Shown here piece by piece: positions 1 through 6,331 of a stretch of DNA of 9,674 nt (positions are counted from its first letter, which is position 1; every line of letters begins with the position of its first letter). The position numbers and the translations under genes are program-made. The DNA lies in NCBI GenBank assembly GCA_030950965.1, contig JAUZQP010000194.1:1-9674 (forward strand), read 5' to 3'. This DNA is from Mariprofundaceae bacterium (GTDB lineage: Bacteria > Pseudomonadota > Zetaproteobacteria > Mariprofundales > Mariprofundaceae). Below the pieces are notes generated by a model. The model saw only the letters and a program-made list of their open reading frames with translations, was not told where the DNA came from and searched no databases.

Positions 1-1
1 A

Positions 2-352
2 CGTATATTGTTTGCCGAAACCGACACTGGGATCATTCATCTGTTAGACGATACAGGCCCACGCCCTACCGTTGCCCCTTTCCTTCACTCCCCCGACATT
101 CAACATCCTGACAATTTAGAGTGGGATGACCATCGTCAAGGGTTGTGGATTACCGATGATAGTAGATTGTCTGAGTTATGGTTTTGGGACGGTCGTGACT
201 TCCAGCGTGTGGTGAGTGATACAGGGGGTGAAATTACAGGCGTGGAAAGCCATTCCGATGGTCGCGTTTGGATCAATTTACAGGGGCAACATCATGGCGA
301 AGACCAAACCGTATTGTTGACACCAGTATCATTGCAACCAGCCACCCCTTGA
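2..352 (+). CDS. C-terminal part of a PhoX/DUF839-like beta-propeller protein (5' end outside window)
   Basis: The reading frame is open to the left edge and ends at TGA 350-352, so only the last 116 residues are present. The text resembles the final blades of a six-bladed propeller of the PhoX (DUF839) or SMP-30 kind: HPDNLEWDD followed by GLWITDD, then a strand-rich stretch, then GGEITGVESHSDGRVWINLQ. In PhoX-type proteins the matching places read as a 'PDNL...LWITTDG' strand and a 'TGP.F.PDG.TLFVNIQHPG' strand near the C terminus. Members are calcium-dependent phosphatases or uncharacterised propellers, usually exported. No N terminus is visible, so a signal peptide cannot be judged. The family call is inferred from these motifs; enzymatic activity is not shown. 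The stop codon overlaps the heat-shock promoter of dnaK, so the gene ends just as the next transcription unit begins. Confidence 0.6.
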   Translation, partial: RILFAETDTGIIHLLDDTGPRPTVAPFLHSPDIQHPDNLEWDDHRQGLWITDDSRLSELWFWDGRDFQRVVSDTGGEITGVESHSDGRVWINLQGQHHGEDQTVLLTPVSLQPATP

Positions 353-376
353 AACATCTCAAGCATAGCCCCATAA
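348..376 (+). promoter_or_regulatory. Sigma-32 (RpoH) heat-shock promoter of dnaK
   Basis: CTTGAAA at 348-354 and CCCCATAA at 369-376 are separated by 14 bases. This matches the enterobacterial sigma-32 consensus (CTTGAAA, 11-16 bases, CCCCATnT) at nearly every position. The -35 box contains the TGA stop of the preceding gene. Transcription would start near 383, giving a leader of about 50 bases before dnaK. Finding it in front of dnaK fits RpoH-driven heat-shock control. The start site itself is inferred from spacing. Confidence 0.9.
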
Positions 377-422
377 AGAGCGGGAATAGTTTTAGATCGT
401 GGCGTGACATGCGCCAACCGTT

Positions 423-428
423 AAGGAG
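423..428 (+). promoter_or_regulatory. Ribosome binding site of dnaK
   Basis: AAGGAG, six bases before the ATG at 435. This is a near-perfect Shine-Dalgarno sequence at ideal spacing and fixes the dnaK start. Confidence 0.9.
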
Positions 429-434
429 ATAGAG

Positions 435-2372
435 ATGGCAAAAGTCATTGGCATTGATTTAGGAACCACCAATTCATGTGTTGCGATTATGGAAGGCGGC
501 ACGCATAAGGTAATTGCGAACAGCGAAGGTGATAACACCACCCCTTCTGTGGTTGCTTATACCGCAGATGAACGCTTAGTCGGTAGCCCTGCCAAACGTC
601 AGATGGTGACCAACCCTGACAAGACCTTTTTTGCCGTTAAACGTCTAATCGGTCGTAAATACAGTTCAAAAGAGACAGAACATCACCGTGGCTTGGTATC
701 TTACCCCATCGTTCCTGCGGACAATGGCGATGCATGGTTAGATGTAGATGGCAAAAAAACCAGCCCACAAGAAATCAGTGCGATCACCTTGCAGAAGATG
801 AAGAAAACCGCTGAAGATTACCTTGGCGAAACCGTGACTGATGCAGTGATTACCGTTCCTGCTTACTTTAACGACTCCCAACGTCAAGCAACCAAAGATG
901 CTGGCGCGATTGCTGGTTTGAATGTGTTGCGTATTGTCAACGAGCCTACTGCTGCTGCTTTGGCGTATGGTCTTGATAAAACAGAAGAAAACCATGTGAT
1001 TGCTGTGTATGACCTGGGTGGTGGTACGTTCGATATTTCTATCTTGGAAATTGGCGATGGCGTGTTTGAAGTGAAAGCGACCAATGGCGACACCTTCCTT
1101 GGTGGCGAAGACTTCGATCAAGTGTTGATTAAATACTTGGCTGAAGCGTTCAAAAAAGAGCACGGCGTAGATTTGATGGCGGACAAGCTTGCACTGCAAC
1201 GTTTGAAAGAAGCCTCTGAAAAAGCGAAAATTGAACTGTCATCTGCACAGCAAACAGAAGTGAACCTGCCATTTATCACGGCTGATGCTTCTGGCCCTAA
1301 ACATCTGCTGAACAAAATTAGCCGCGCTAAGTTTGAATCCTTGGTGGGTGATTTGGTTGAAGGTTCGTTAGCTCCTTGCCGTCAGGCGATGAAAGATGCT
1401 GGCGTAAAAGCTTCTGAAATTGACGAAGTGGTATTGGTCGGTGGTCAAACCCGCATGCCATTGGTACAGCAGAAAGTACAAGAGTTCTTCGGTCGTGAAC
1501 CCCATAAAGGTGTGAACCCTGACGAAGTAGTAGCGATTGGCGCAGCGATTCAAGGCGCAGTCTTGACTGGTGAAGTCAACGATATTCTGTTGTTGGACGT
1601 TACCCCCTTGTCTTTGGGTATCGAAGTAGAAGGCGGCTTGTTCAACAAGATTATTGAGAAGAACACCACCATTCCGACCAAGAAAAGCCAGACCTACACG
1701 ACAGCTGCAGACAACCAGACAGCCGTAACCATCAAGGTGGCACAGGGCGAGCGTGAGATTTTTGCTGCCAACAAACAGATGGGCTTGTTCAACCTCGAAG
1801 GTATTGCGCCTGCATCACGCGGCACACCACAGATTGAAGTGGCCTTTGATATTGATGCCAATGGTATTATTCATGTTCACGCCAAAGATAAAGGCACGGG
1901 CAAGGAAACATCCATTCGCATTGAGTCTGGTTCTGGCTTGAGCGAAGAAGAGGTGGAACGCATGAAGAAAGATGCAGAAGCCCATGCAGATGAAGACAAA
2001 GCGCACAAAGAGAACGTTGAAACGCGCAACCGTGCCGACCAATTGGTCTACAGCACCGAGAAGTCTTTGAAAGAACACGGTGATGCAGTCGATGAAGAAA
2101 CACGCAAAGGCATCGAAGATGCTTTAGCTGAACTCAAGACAGCACTCGAAGGTAGCGATAACGAAATCATTGCAACCGCTGAAACCACGCTGGCTGAACG
2201 TTCGCAGAAACTGGGTGAAGTGATTTACCAGAAGATGCAGGAAGAAGCTGCCGCTGGCGAAGCTGCTAGTGCTGGAACTGGCGTCGAAGCTGGTGCGTCA
2301 AGTGAGTCTAAGAAAGCACCGAAAGATGATATAGTGGATGCTGAAGTTGTTGATGACAACAACAAGAAGTAA
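435..2372 (+). CDS. dnaK: Molecular chaperone DnaK (Hsp70)
   Basis: Full-length Hsp70 of 645 residues (the E. coli protein has 638), beginning MAKVIGIDLGTTNS. It binds exposed hydrophobic peptides in an ATP-controlled cycle driven by DnaJ and the nucleotide exchange factor GrpE, in the cytoplasm. The ATPase domain shows GIDLGTTNS (6-14), the catalytic lysine in AVKR (K69), NEPTAAALAYG (169-179), DLGGGTFD (193-200, with T198 at the usual autophosphorylation site) and VGGQTRMP (335-342). The hydrophobic interdomain linker reads DILLLDVTPLSLGIE (from 383). The substrate-binding domain and helical lid follow. A low-complexity Ala/Gly/Ser tail ends in DDIVDAEVVDD, the counterpart of the conserved acidic C-terminal tail motif. 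A perfect SD and a sigma-32 promoter precede it and a strong terminator follows. grpE is not the immediate upstream neighbour, unlike in many gammaproteobacteria. Confidence 0.99.
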   Translation: MAKVIGIDLGTTNSCVAIMEGGTHKVIANSEGDNTTPSVVAYTADERLVGSPAKRQMVTNPDKTFFAVKRLIGRKYSSKETEHHRGLVSYPIVPADNGDAWLDVDGKKTSPQEISAITLQKMKKTAEDYLGETVTDAVITVPAYFNDSQRQATKDAGAIAGLNVLRIVNEPTAAALAYGLDKTEENHVIAVYDLGGGTFDISILEIGDGVFEVKATNGDTFLGGEDFDQVLIKYLAEAFKKEHGVDLMADKLALQRLKEASEKAKIELSSAQQTEVNLPFITADASGPKHLLNKISRAKFESLVGDLVEGSLAPCRQAMKDAGVKASEIDEVVLVGGQTRMPLVQQKVQEFFGREPHKGVNPDEVVAIGAAIQGAVLTGEVNDILLLDVTPLSLGIEVEGGLFNKIIEKNTTIPTKKSQTYTTAADNQTAVTIKVAQGEREIFAANKQMGLFNLEGIAPASRGTPQIEVAFDIDANGIIHVHAKDKGTGKETSIRIESGSGLSEEEVERMKKDAEAHADEDKAHKENVETRNRADQLVYSTEKSLKEHGDAVDEETRKGIEDALAELKTALEGSDNEIIATAETTLAERSQKLGEVIYQKMQEEAAAGEAASAGTGVEAGASSESKKAPKDDIVDAEVVDDNNKK

Positions 2373-2401
2373 CAGCTACATCCGATAAGTAGGTGTTGAA
2401 T

Positions 2402-2429
2402 AAAGCAGGGGTTTCATACCCCTGCTTTT
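2402..2429 (+). terminator. Rho-independent terminator after dnaK
   Basis: A 10-bp perfect stem (AAAGCAGGGG at 2402-2411 with CCCCTGCTTT at 2419-2428) closes a 7-base loop and ends in four T. It lies 30 bases after the dnaK stop, in the dnaK-dnaJ gap. It should reduce dnaJ expression relative to dnaK. The A-rich 5' arm means it may also work for transcripts from the opposite strand. Confidence 0.87.
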
Positions 2430-2473
2430 GCCGTTGTATCAAACCAAATAAGTGCTTATGTACTAAAAAAAAT

Positions 2474-2479
2474 AGGGAG
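2474..2479 (+). promoter_or_regulatory. Ribosome binding site of dnaJ, supporting a GTG start
   Basis: AGGGAG lies seven bases before GTG 2487. No ATG is near, and the protein read from this GTG begins MSKRDYYEVLGV, the standard DnaJ N terminus, so the GTG start is well supported. No convincing sigma-70 promoter was seen in the short gap after the dnaK terminator, so readthrough from dnaK is the likeliest source of dnaJ transcript. Confidence 0.8.
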
Positions 2480-2486
2480 TTCCTGG

Positions 2487-3638
2487 GTGTCAAAACGTGA
2501 TTATTATGAGGTCTTAGGTGTTGAAAAGAGCGCTGATGAAAAAATGATCAAGCGCTCCTACCGCAAGCTTGCCATGCAATACCACCCGGATAAAAACCCG
2601 GATAATACTGCGGCAGCCGAGAAGTTTCGTGAAATAACCGAAGCTTATGAAGTGCTATCTGATAGCGACAAACGGGGGCGCTACGACCAATACGGCCATG
2701 CGGGTGTCGATGACCAAATGCAGGACATGTGGGGCCGTGGGGGCTTTCAGGATTCTCATGCATTTCGTGATTTTGGCGATGTCTTTGGCGATCTGTTCGG
2801 CGAAGCATTTGGTGGTGGTGGACGGCGACAAAGCAACCGTGGCTCCGACCTGCGCTATGACCTGACCATTTCACTGGAAGAAGCTGCTGCTGGTCGCGAA
2901 GTTGAGCTGGATATTCCCAAGCATGAATCATGCGGTAGTTGCCGAGGCTCTGGTGCGAAGGCTGGCAGCAACCCTGTGCCTTGTCGTACCTGTGGTGGTC
3001 ATGGTCAAGTGCAAATTTCACAGGGATTTTTTGCTGTACGCCGTACCTGCCCCGATTGCCAAGGTGCGGGAACGCGCATCGAAACACCTTGCCCTGCCTG
3101 TGCGGGTAGTGGTGCGAAGCGCGTCAATAAACATCTAAAAGTAAAACTTCCCGCTGGTATTTACCACGGTGCGCAAGTGCGCGTGACTGGTGAAGGCGAA
3201 ATAGGCGCGCAGGGCGGCCCGACTGGTGATCTGTACATCGTAGTTTCACTGCGTGAACACCCTATTTTTGAACGCGATGGTGCAGACATTCATTGCATCA
3301 TGCCGATCACCTTCCCACAAGCTGCTTTAGGCGCAGAGGTGAAAGCACCCACCTTGACCGAAAGTGGTAGTGTGAAGATTCGCATCCCTGCTGGCACAGA
3401 GGGCGGCCGTGTGTTCCGTGTGCGTGGACAGGGCGTGGTTGATATTCGCAATAACGGGCTAAAAGGCGATCTCTACGTCAAAGTGCAAATCGCTGTACCG
3501 TCTGATTTAAGTGCGCGTCAAAAAGAGCTCTTGCATCAGTTCGCTGAAGAGACAGGTGATGAAGTCTATCCGCAATGCTCGTCATTTTTGGACAAAGTCA
3601 AAAGCTTTTGGGATGAGTTAGCCGGTAAAGAGAAGTAA
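2487..3638 (+). CDS. dnaJ: Co-chaperone DnaJ (Hsp40, class A)
   Basis: Class A J-protein of 383 residues (376 in E. coli). It delivers unfolded clients to DnaK and stimulates its ATPase in the cytoplasm. Order of domains: J domain (1-70) with the essential HPD at 33-35; a Gly/Phe region (about 77-112, with repeated GDVFGDLFGEAFGG-like segments); a zinc-binding domain with four CxxCxGxG motifs starting at C149, C166, C188 and C202, all cysteines intact; then two beta-rich client-binding domains and a C-terminal dimerisation part. The start is GTG, supported by the SD and the conserved MSKRDYYEVLG beginning. The stop codon TAA at 3636-3638 forms part of the SD of dapB, so the two genes are translationally close. 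The dnaJ-dapB linkage is also seen in Pseudomonas and relatives. Confidence 0.99.
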   Translation: MSKRDYYEVLGVEKSADEKMIKRSYRKLAMQYHPDKNPDNTAAAEKFREITEAYEVLSDSDKRGRYDQYGHAGVDDQMQDMWGRGGFQDSHAFRDFGDVFGDLFGEAFGGGGRRQSNRGSDLRYDLTISLEEAAAGREVELDIPKHESCGSCRGSGAKAGSNPVPCRTCGGHGQVQISQGFFAVRRTCPDCQGAGTRIETPCPACAGSGAKRVNKHLKVKLPAGIYHGAQVRVTGEGEIGAQGGPTGDLYIVVSLREHPIFERDGADIHCIMPITFPQAALGAEVKAPTLTESGSVKIRIPAGTEGGRVFRVRGQGVVDIRNNGLKGDLYVKVQIAVPSDLSARQKELLHQFAEETGDEVYPQCSSFLDKVKSFWDELAGKEK

Positions 3639-3642
3639 GGAG
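3636..3642 (+). promoter_or_regulatory. Ribosome binding site of dapB overlapping the dnaJ stop codon
   Basis: TAAGGAG contains the dnaJ stop TAA (3636-3638) and the SD for ATG 3649, six bases away. This suggests co-transcription and possible translational coupling of dapB to dnaJ. Confidence 0.8.
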
Positions 3643-3648
3643 CTGGTT

Positions 3649-4449
3649 ATGAAAGTCATGATTACAGGTGCTAGCGGACGCATGGGGACGATGTTGCTGC
3701 GTGCAGTGGCTGCCGATGAAGTTGCAACACTGGCAGCAGCGACAGAACGCGCTGACAGTGCCAATATCGGCAAAGATGCGGCATTTTTAGCAGGTGTTGC
3801 CAGTAACGGCGTATTGCTCAGTGAACACATGCATGCTGATGTAGATGTAATCATCGACTTTACTGCGCCAGCTGCCACGTTAAGCCATGCTGCTTTTGCA
3901 GCGGAGCATGGTATTCCGATGGTGATTGGCACAACAGGATTTTCCGCTGAACAACTGAGCCAATTGCGCACCGTGTTGGCTGACACGCCTGTGGTCATGG
4001 CTGCTAACTACTCGGTGGGTGTCAACCTTGCCTTGAATCTCATCCAGCAAGCGGCTCAAGTGTTACAAGCTGAAGGCTACGATGCGGAGATTTTCGAGGC
4101 ACATCACCGTCACAAAGTCGATGCCCCCAGCGGCACAGCCTTAGCGATGGGGCATGCACTTGCGGCAGGGCGCGGTGTTGCGCTAGATGATGTCGCGGTG
4201 TACAGCCGAGAAGGGATCACAGGCGCACGCCAAGAAGGCTCTATCGGCTTTTCAGTCGTGCGTGGCGGTAATATTGTTGGCGAACATCAGGCCATGTTCA
4301 TCAGTGATGAAGAGCGTATCGAAATTCATCATGCAGCCAGTGACCGCATCGTATTCGCCAAGGGTGCGGTGCGTGCAGCCCATTGGCTGACAGAGCAAAC
4401 CCATGGCTGGTACGATATGCAAGATGTGCTAGGGCTGAACAATAAATAG
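3649..4449 (+). CDS. dapB: 4-hydroxy-tetrahydrodipicolinate reductase DapB
   Basis: Complete DapB of 266 residues (273 in E. coli). It reduces hydroxy-tetrahydrodipicolinate with NAD(P)H in the diaminopimelate/lysine pathway, feeding lysine and peptidoglycan synthesis in the cytoplasm. The N-terminal Rossmann fold shows MKVMITGASGRMG (nucleotide-binding loop 7-13), then DFTAP (70-74) and GTTG (94-97). The substrate motif EAHHRHKVDAPSGTA starts at 150; H152 and K156 correspond to the E. coli catalytic H159 and K163. The start ATG has a good SD that overlaps the dnaJ stop. With only ten bases between dnaJ and dapB, the gene is very likely in the chaperone transcription unit. carA, a common downstream neighbour in Pseudomonas-type order, is absent; a convergent rluC follows instead. 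Confidence 0.98.
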   Translation: MKVMITGASGRMGTMLLRAVAADEVATLAAATERADSANIGKDAAFLAGVASNGVLLSEHMHADVDVIIDFTAPAATLSHAAFAAEHGIPMVIGTTGFSAEQLSQLRTVLADTPVVMAANYSVGVNLALNLIQQAAQVLQAEGYDAEIFEAHHRHKVDAPSGTALAMGHALAAGRGVALDDVAVYSREGITGARQEGSIGFSVVRGGNIVGEHQAMFISDEERIEIHHAASDRIVFAKGAVRAAHWLTEQTHGWYDMQDVLGLNNK

Positions 4450-4455
4450 TCTCTT

Positions 4456-4473
4456 GAGCCACTGGCAAAAATC
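4456..4473 (+). repeat. Left copy of an 18-bp inverted repeat flanking rluC
   Basis: GAGCCACTGGCAAAAATC here matches 17 of 18 bases with the reverse complement of 5553-5570 on the other side of rluC. After the 18-mer both copies continue with loosely similar GG.ATGA.TTGC and TTTGCAA...ATGACT pieces, suggesting diverged copies of one longer repeat. The dapB-rluC gap also holds a weak long-loop stem (AGTCTCT near 4448 with AGGGACT near 4523, then TTTT), which could help end dapB transcription but is not a convincing terminator. Confidence 0.55.
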
Positions 4474-4530
4474 GTCGGGATGATTGCGTAGAAGCTTTGT
4501 TTGCAACGAATGACTTGCTGGCAGGGACTT

Positions 4531-5481
4531 TTAGTCTTGCCCCAGACTGGTTAAGCATGTATTCAATTCTGGCGAGATAGGGGCATGAATATCGTACGAC
4601 TTGTCTAGGTGAGGCAGAGTGAAACAGATCGATTCTGCGTGTAGAAACAGCCTATTTAAGCCGAGGGCTGCGATGTCACGGTTAAAGATTGGATCTCCAT
4701 ATTTATCATCTCCCGCTATCGGGTGACCACTGTGTGCCGCGTGAACTCTGATTTGGTGTGTTCGCCCTGTCATCAACTTTACCTGGATAAGGGTGCTGTC
4801 TTTGAAACGGGTAAGGGGTAAAAAAAAAGAGCGCGAACGCTTCCCTTCCGAGCTGACCTCCACCACACGTTCGCCCGATGCTTTTTCATATTTCAATAAT
4901 GGCGCATTGATGTTGCGCCCTCCGCCCTTCCACACCCCCTTTAACAGGGTGAGGTAACGCTTATCTACGTCCCCTGCTGTTTGCTGCTGTTGGAAGGCAC
5001 GCAGTGCGCTGCGTCGTTTGGCGATGACGAGGCAACCAGAGGTATCCCGATCAAGGCGGTGGGCAAGTTCCAGAAAGGGTGCTGTGGGATACAGGGCTCG
5101 AACACCTTCAATGACACCATAACTCAAACCACTCCCTCCATGCACGGCAATGCCCGAGGGTTTATTGAGAATCAAAAAACGTGAATCTTCAAACATCATG
5201 GCTTGCAGCAGCAGTTGAAGTGTCGCGTCACGCTTAACCTTGGGCTGCGTTTTTGTTTCACGCTGTATTACAGGCATGCGGATCACATCCCCCGACTTGA
5301 GACGATAGTGTGGTAGGGTGCGTCTCTTGTTCACCACTATTTCACCCGCCCGAACCATCTGAATGATTCGTCGCTGCTCTGTTTCTTTGAACATCCGCAT
5401 CAAAAAAACATCCATTCGTTGGCCCGAAGCACTACGATCAACACGAATAAAACGAACTGTATCACTATAAAGTTGAGCCAT
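4531..5481 (-). CDS. rluC: 23S rRNA pseudouridine synthase RluC (RluA/RluC family)
   Basis: Protein of 316 residues (319 in E. coli) that isomerises specific uridines in 23S rRNA; the E. coli enzyme targets U955, U2504 and U2580. An S4-type RNA-binding domain occupies about 20-80 (QRMDVFL, RAGEIVVNKRR, LKSGDVIRMP). The catalytic domain has LNKPSGIAVHGG (105-116), the active-site motif HRLDRDTSG (141-149, catalytic D144) and GRTHQIRVHAAHSGHPIAGDDKYG (239-262). I chose ATG 5481 because it gives an N terminus of family length; TTG 5514 and ATG 5508 are in frame too but would lie in a repeat hairpin. No SD precedes ATG 5481. A TATGAT hexamer (5493-5488, minus strand) lies so close that a leaderless mRNA is conceivable. 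It converges on dapB. RluC rather than RluD or another RluA-family member is inferred from motif resemblance. Confidence 0.93.
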   Translation of the reverse strand: MAQLYSDTVRFIRVDRSASGQRMDVFLMRMFKETEQRRIIQMVRAGEIVVNKRRTLPHYRLKSGDVIRMPVIQRETKTQPKVKRDATLQLLLQAMMFEDSRFLILNKPSGIAVHGGSGLSYGVIEGVRALYPTAPFLELAHRLDRDTSGCLVIAKRRSALRAFQQQQTAGDVDKRYLTLLKGVWKGGGRNINAPLLKYEKASGERVVEVSSEGKRSRSFFLPLTRFKDSTLIQVKLMTGRTHQIRVHAAHSGHPIAGDDKYGDPIFNRDIAALGLNRLFLHAESICFTLPHLDKSYDIHAPISPELNTCLTSLGQD

Positions 5482-5508
5482 GGCGGTATCATAACCATTT
5501 AGAGTCAT

Positions 5509-5570
5509 TTGCAAAAATCAGGAGCGAAGTGGGGTTGCAACTCATCCACCCAGATTTTTGCAAGTGGCTC
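5509..5570. repeat. Hairpin-forming repeat upstream of rluC, containing the right copy of the flanking repeat
   Basis: TTGCAAAAATC (5509-5519) pairs with GATTTTTGCAA (5553-5563) around a 33-base loop that itself contains the palindrome GTTGCAAC. The outer part GATTTTTGCAAGTGGCTC (5553-5570) is the inverted partner of 4456-4473. The block lies directly in front of rluC and includes its two upstream in-frame start codons. Confidence 0.55.
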
Positions 5571-5577
5571 CTTATAT

Positions 5578-5743
5578 TAAGTAGGTGTGCATAAGTCTTT
5601 TAACAATTTATTGCGCCGAATATTTCGTGATATTCAAGGCATGAAAACGGCGCATATTATTAATATGTAACGTTTTTCATAACGAAGAATATCGCGCGAA
5701 TAGGCAAGCTAGAAATGTTAAAAGACTTTTGTGCACCTACTTA
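5578..5743. mobile_element. Element A: palindromic MITE-like repeat with TA flanks
   Basis: The outer arms 5579-5605 and 5716-5742 are inverted repeats matching at 24 of 27 positions (AAGTAGGTG...AAGTCTTTTAACA). The interior is also an imperfect palindrome, centred on CATATTATTAATATG (5653-5667), so the whole 162 bp can fold into one long hairpin. Taking 5580-5741 as the element leaves TA on both sides (5578-5579 and 5742-5743), the duplication expected for IS630/Tc1-mariner-type transposition. It has no coding capacity and would be moved in trans. It separates rluC from the divergent rnpB promoter. The IS family assignment is inference from the two-base flank. Confidence 0.75.
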
Positions 5744-5777
5744 TAAGTGTCATCAGGGCTGAATAATCGCCTTCCAC

Positions 5778-5805
5778 TTGCTATTCCCTACTTCTTTTTT
5801 ATGCT
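5778..5805 (+). promoter_or_regulatory. Likely sigma-70 promoter of rnpB
   Basis: TTGCTA (5778-5783) and TATGCT (5800-5805) are 16 bases apart and each match the sigma-70 consensus at 4 of 6 positions. A start at about 5812 coincides with the first base of the P1 stem of RNase P RNA. The GC-rich stretch between -10 and start (GCGCC) resembles discriminators of stable RNA promoters. Prediction only. Confidence 0.5.
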
Positions 5806-5811
5806 GCGCCA

Positions 5812-6285
<474 letters not shown>

Positions 6286-6331
6286 CATCTTCTCGGGCAG
6301 TCCACTCAAAACGTTGATGAGGTACCGCCAC

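Noticed and set aside
738..1199. Long minus-strand open frame within dnaK
   Set aside because: Antisense to the conserved ATPase domain of dnaK. Its translation shows no recognisable domain and no SD; it is a by-product of dnaK codon usage, as are the other minus-strand frames in dnaK.
2434..2466. Possible dnaJ promoter (TTGTAT with TATGTA)
   Set aside because: The -10 candidate matches the consensus too poorly to be reported as a feature.
2548..3087. 179-codon minus-strand open frame within dnaJ
   Set aside because: Antisense to the J domain and zinc-finger region; His/Arg/Pro/Gln-rich composition typical of shadow frames.
3618..3998. Minus-strand frame over the start of dapB
   Set aside because: Ser/Ala-rich shadow of the dapB Rossmann fold, with no support for expression.
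4301..4558. Minus-strand frame across the dapB-rluC junction
   Set aside because: Overlaps the conserved C terminus of DapB and the end of rluC; there is no independent evidence for a gene.
5578..5743. Possible CRISPR or tandem repeat signal in the AT-rich palindromes
   Set aside because: The repeats are inverted and single, with no regularly spaced direct repeats; a MITE-like element explains them.
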